A DNA stretch of 64,000 nucleotides from Yoonia sp. F2084L (GTDB lineage: Bacteria > Pseudomonadota > Alphaproteobacteria > Rhodobacterales > Rhodobacteraceae): NCBI RefSeq assembly GCF_023015625.1, contig NZ_JALKAH010000006.1, positions 1 to 64,000 on the forward strand, written 5' to 3'. The number at the start of each line of letters is the position of its first letter. Within the stretch, counting starts at the first letter, position 1. The notes beneath the pieces were generated by a model. The model ran no database searches. It was not told where the DNA came from and worked only from the letters and a program-made list of their open reading frames with translations. The position numbers and the translations under genes are program-made. Below, one piece after another: positions 61,190 to 64,000 of the stretch.

Positions 61190-62029
61190 CTACTTGGAAA
61201 ACAGCACCGGCAATTTCGCATCACTCAGCAGTGCGCGTGTTGCGGCCCCGATCACGAAATCATAGGCCCGCGAGTGGCCAAAGGCCCCGGCGGCCAGCAT
61301 ATCTGCGCCCACCTCAAAGGCTTCGTGGCTTAGAATATCGGCGATTTTCTCGCCATCCTTGTCGCGGTGCACGACCTCTACCTGTGGGCCATGACGGGCC
61401 AGCGCAACAGCCAGATCATTGGCTGCATGATCGGCCAGCGTGTCGCTGGGTGGCTTGCCGATCCGTAGCACGCGAATCTTGGCATCTGGGCTTGCGACAT
61501 CGACAAGGTCATGGACAGCGCGGGTGGCTTCGCGTGTTTCGCTCCAGCCCAAGACGATGTTTTCGCCCAGCGTGTCGGCGGTATAGTCACGCGGGATCAC
61601 CAGAACCGGTCGGCCGCTTTCTTTGATGACCCGCTCTTGCAGGTTGTTGATAAGCGGGCGGTCTTCGCCATCATCCTCTTGGGCCATCACAATCAGATCA
61701 ACGCTGCGCGCAGAAGCCACGATGCTATCAGCCAGAAAGCCGCTTTCGCTGCTGACTTGGCGCCATTCGCTCGGGAAATCTTCGGCCTTGGCATGCGCAT
61801 CAAAGATTTCCTTGGCCTCTTTGGCATGGGCCCGCTGGCTTGCGACGAAGCTTTCAAAGCTTACTTCGGGGATGTGCATCGCGATGCTGGGATACACCAC
61901 GAGCGATTCCGTGACATAAAACCCGATCACATGCGCATTGTCGCGCCGGGCCAAGATGGCCGCAGCCTGCAGAAGATGGGCTGCCGATTTGGTGCTGGTC
62001 AGGCAAACAAGGATGGTGCGCAGGGTCAT
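61190..62029 (-). CDS. Universal stress protein, two-domain form
   Basis: The 279-residue protein has two UspA-like halves: the first begins LRTILVCLTSTKSAAHLLQAA and the second ends ADMLAAGAFGHSRAYDFVIGAATRALL. It lies 54 bases downstream of hsp20 on the same strand and is probably co-transcribed with it, so the FNR-type site at 62645 may control both. Confidence 0.88.
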   Translation of the reverse strand: MTLRTILVCLTSTKSAAHLLQAAAILARRDNAHVIGFYVTESLVVYPSIAMHIPEVSFESFVASQRAHAKEAKEIFDAHAKAEDFPSEWRQVSSESGFLADSIVASARSVDLIVMAQEDDGEDRPLINNLQERVIKESGRPVLVIPRDYTADTLGENIVLGWSETREATRAVHDLVDVASPDAKIRVLRIGKPPSDTLADHAANDLAVALARHGPQVEVVHRDKDGEKIADILSHEAFEVGADMLAAGAFGHSRAYDFVIGAATRALLSDAKLPVLFSK

Positions 62030-62083
62030 GTTCAGTCCTCCAATTTGGGTGCGGCGCCCGGGCGGTGCCGGACGCCGATCGTG

Positions 62084-62569
62084 TTACTTTGCCTTGATCG
62101 CGATCTTGCGATTGGGTGTTTTGGCATCGTCAGGTTTGGGGATCGTGACCTTCAGCACCCCATCAGCAAAATGCCCGTCGATGGCGTCATCCGCAGGCGT
62201 AAACCCAAGCGGGATCTGACGGTGAAAGCTGCCGTAGCTGCGCTCATGCATGTGATAGTTCTTGTCGTCCTGGGTCCGTTCGTCCGACTTTTCGCCTTTG
62301 ATCACAAGCACATCACCGTTCAGCGTCACATCCAGATCATCGGCGGCAACACCGGGAATATCGGCGGTCACTTCAACCGCGTCGTCAGTTTCAGCCAGGT
62401 CGATTGCGGGGTGCAGACCACTTGCCAGCCCAAGACGCGGCAGTGCGCCTGCGACGGGCGGATAGCCACGGAACCGATCGAAGAGCTGCTCCATCTCTTG
62501 TTGAAGCTGTTCAAAGAAGGGCTGTGGCGCGGGGTTCTTTGACGGGGCAGGGGGGAGGTTTGTTTGCAT
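62084..62569 (-). CDS. Hsp20/alpha-crystallin small heat-shock protein
   Basis: The 161-residue protein has an N-terminal region that binds clients and an alpha-crystallin domain (about 55-150: HPAIDLAETDDAVEVTADIPGV, LDVTLNGDVLVIKGEK, YGSFHRQIPLGFTPADDAIDGHFADGVLKVTIPK). It prevents protein aggregation without ATP. The ATG at 62569 is the start; the open frame to 62779 overlaps the upstream gene. It shares a divergent region with the bactofilin-like gene. Confidence 0.92.
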   Translation of the reverse strand: MQTNLPPAPSKNPAPQPFFEQLQQEMEQLFDRFRGYPPVAGALPRLGLASGLHPAIDLAETDDAVEVTADIPGVAADDLDVTLNGDVLVIKGEKSDERTQDDKNYHMHERSYGSFHRQIPLGFTPADDAIDGHFADGVLKVTIPKPDDAKTPNRKIAIKAK

Positions 62570-62644
62570 ATCAAGTCTCCGTTTTTCTAAAGGGGCGCAT
62601 CGGTGCGCCTGCCTTTCGTTTAGCGCGCAAAGCCGACCCGGGTT

Positions 62645-62658
62645 TTGACATTGCTCAA
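62645..62658. promoter_or_regulatory. FNR-type site between hsp20 and bactofilin-like gene
   Basis: TTGA-CATTGC-TCAA has both half-sites with correct spacing, 75 bases from the hsp20 start and 62 from the divergent gene. Confidence 0.55.
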
Positions 62659-62720
62659 TCGCGATGCCGCCGGACGCCTTACCAAGGGACGCGAAAAAGA
62701 ACCGAGCAAAGGACCTTGAT

Positions 62721-63905
62721 ATGCGACATGTTTTGATAGCCATCATTGCCAGTCTGGCCGTTGCCGGACCCGGATTCACCGAAGACGTCAGCCGCGTGCA
62801 CGGCGGGGATACCTACACCGCCGGAGAAGCCGTAACCGAAACCCTGACCGCCACCGGCGATGTTTTTGCCGCCGGCAGCGTCATTACCACCTCTGGCAGC
62901 GCCAGCGGTGACATTCACGCCGCAGGCTATGACGTGAACATCAGTTCAAACACCGGCGGTGATCTTTATGCGGCAGGCAGTTCGGTGACCATTAGCGCCC
63001 CTGTGGGCGAAGACATCACCGCCGCTGGTTTCAGCGTGCGCAGCACCGCAACGGCCCCGGTTGAGGGCAATCTGCGCTTCTTTGGCCGCAGCCTGACCAT
63101 CGAAGGGCCGATTGCGGGGGCGCTGACCGCGTTTGGCGGCACAGTGCATTTGAACGCAGCCGTATCTGGGGATGCGTGGATCGTGGCCGAAACCGTCACT
63201 TACGGACCAGAGGCCCGGATTGATGGCACGCTGATCCTGTCGTCAGATGAGAACACATCTATCCCTGACCGTGTGATACCGGCGGCACGCATCACCCTTG
63301 AAGAGTGGGACAGCCGCAAGATGTATCGCGAGTTTGATCGCAGTTGGGACGCGGTTGACATGCCAATGCTGCCGATCTGGCTGTCGATGTTTTCGGCTTT
63401 CCTGATCTCGGCGATTTTCCTGTTGGTGCTGGCTGCGATTTTCCTGACCTTCGCCGAAACCCGCGTTGAAAAGATGCGCAGACGTGTGACCCGTCAGCCG
63501 TTGCAGACATTCCTGTTGGGGGTGATCGGGCTGTCGGCGCTTTTTGGCATGGTGCCGATTACAGCGCTGACAATCGTCGGCCTGCCGTTTGTGCCTTTTG
63601 CCCTGCTGGCGATCATCGTGGCATGGACTTTGGGGTATCTGCTGGCCGCCTACGGTGTGGCACGGCGGGTGTTGGTGGCGTTTAATGGGTCCGAGGACCC
63701 GTCGCTGTTGATGAAACTGGTCACGGTTGCGCTAGCGATTTGTGTTGTCGCTATCCTTAACTTCATTCCGTTTGTGGGTTGGGTTGTGAACTATACGCTG
63801 GTTTTGCTGGGTGTGGGTGCGATGACGGCAGGGTTGTTGTCGATCTGGATCCCAGACCCTGATCCGGCGGTTGAACTTGATATGCAGACCCCGATTGACG
63901 ACTAG
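62721..63905 (+). CDS. Bactofilin-like beta-helix protein with membrane C-terminus
   Basis: The 394-residue protein has a signal peptide (MRHVLIAIIASLAVAGPGFT) and about 170 residues of short repeated beta-strand units rich in GD.YAAG and GSVTI patterns (GDVFAAGSVITTSGSASGDIHAAG). These resemble the polymer-forming right-handed beta-helix of bactofilins. Four membrane segments follow (ISAIFLLVLAAIFLTF; FLLGVIGLSALFGMVPI; FALLAIIVAWTLGYLLAAYG; ILNFIPFVGWVVNYTLVLLGVG). The combination would place the helix in the periplasm. AAAGGA lies before the ATG. Positions 63906-64000 show no gene. Confidence 0.8.
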   Translation: MRHVLIAIIASLAVAGPGFTEDVSRVHGGDTYTAGEAVTETLTATGDVFAAGSVITTSGSASGDIHAAGYDVNISSNTGGDLYAAGSSVTISAPVGEDITAAGFSVRSTATAPVEGNLRFFGRSLTIEGPIAGALTAFGGTVHLNAAVSGDAWIVAETVTYGPEARIDGTLILSSDENTSIPDRVIPAARITLEEWDSRKMYREFDRSWDAVDMPMLPIWLSMFSAFLISAIFLLVLAAIFLTFAETRVEKMRRRVTRQPLQTFLLGVIGLSALFGMVPITALTIVGLPFVPFALLAIIVAWTLGYLLAAYGVARRVLVAFNGSEDPSLLMKLVTVALAICVVAILNFIPFVGWVVNYTLVLLGVGAMTAGLLSIWIPDPDPAVELDMQTPIDD

Positions 63906-64000
63906 GGTCAGCACATGCGCCAATGACCGTCATGCGCGGTCCTTGGTCGTGGACCGAACAGGTTCAAGCGTTCAATTCTGAGCATAGTCGAAACATGAGT

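Noticed and set aside
61511..62542. 343-residue plus-strand frame
   Set aside because: It is antisense to a universal stress protein and Hsp20, both unmistakable.

Overview
The window reads as part of a large extrachromosomal replicon (megaplasmid or chromid) of a roseobacter-group alphaproteobacterium (Rhodobacteraceae). The evidence is two complete plasmid replication and partition modules: a DnaA-like initiator with parAB at about 33.2-36.7 kb, and a RepABC operon at 51.4-54.9 kb. The RepABC module has two palindromes of the family centromere type. Other clues are the high GC content, very dense ATGA-coupled operons, putative FnrL-, Irr- and iron-box sites, and family content typical of Rhodobacterales (HemP, DUF1289, DUF1612/HTH_13). 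No rRNA, tRNA or CRISPR array was seen.

Layout. At the left edge is the start of an IS1182-like transposase. Positions 0.2-7 kb hold accessory genes: a LysR regulator facing a secreted tandem ABM-domain protein, an NAD-dependent epimerase, a GlxA-type regulator facing an MFS transporter, and a DUF1612/HTH_13 protein. From 28.1 kb down to 7.0 kb runs one strand of 13 genes, about 21 kb, ending at a strong intrinsic terminator (6965-7003). Its first half is DUF4132-DUF4132-MoxR-DUF5682-VWA-SWIM. Its second half is DUF4129-DUF4350-MoxR-DUF58-SpoIIM-RDD plus a membrane protein. Two MoxR AAA+ modules, one mainly soluble and one membrane-bound, are therefore joined head to tail, and this is the most interesting system here. 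Upstream lies a 1147-residue secreted ExeM/NucH-type nuclease.

Positions 32.1-36.7 kb carry a tyrosine recombinase, three palindromic parS-like sites, parB, parA, an iteron-bearing intergenic region and a DnaA-like initiator with a DnaA domain I but no AAA+ domain. Positions 36.7-42.5 kb hold LysE, DUF523 and an iron cluster: dps with an Irr-type box, a hemP operon with an overlooked 54-codon gene, and an fbpA-type binding protein with two iron-box palindromes. Positions 42.5-45.6 kb hold a TPP riboswitch and thiM-thiE-thiD-tenA. Positions 45.6-51.4 kb hold a ytfIJ-like pair, a DUF2892 protein and a MacB-like ABC exporter operon (ATPase, permease, adaptor).

After RepABC, 55-63.9 kb is a stress island: three universal stress proteins, CbpA/CbpM, Hsp20, YbjQ, a serine hydrolase, an EEP-family protein and a bactofilin-like membrane protein. 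Four FNR-type sites (TTGA-N6-TCAA or one mismatch) lie in the intergenic regions of this island, and a fifth precedes the ABC exporter, which suggests shared oxygen-responsive control. Product names rest on motifs read by eye; no database search was run.
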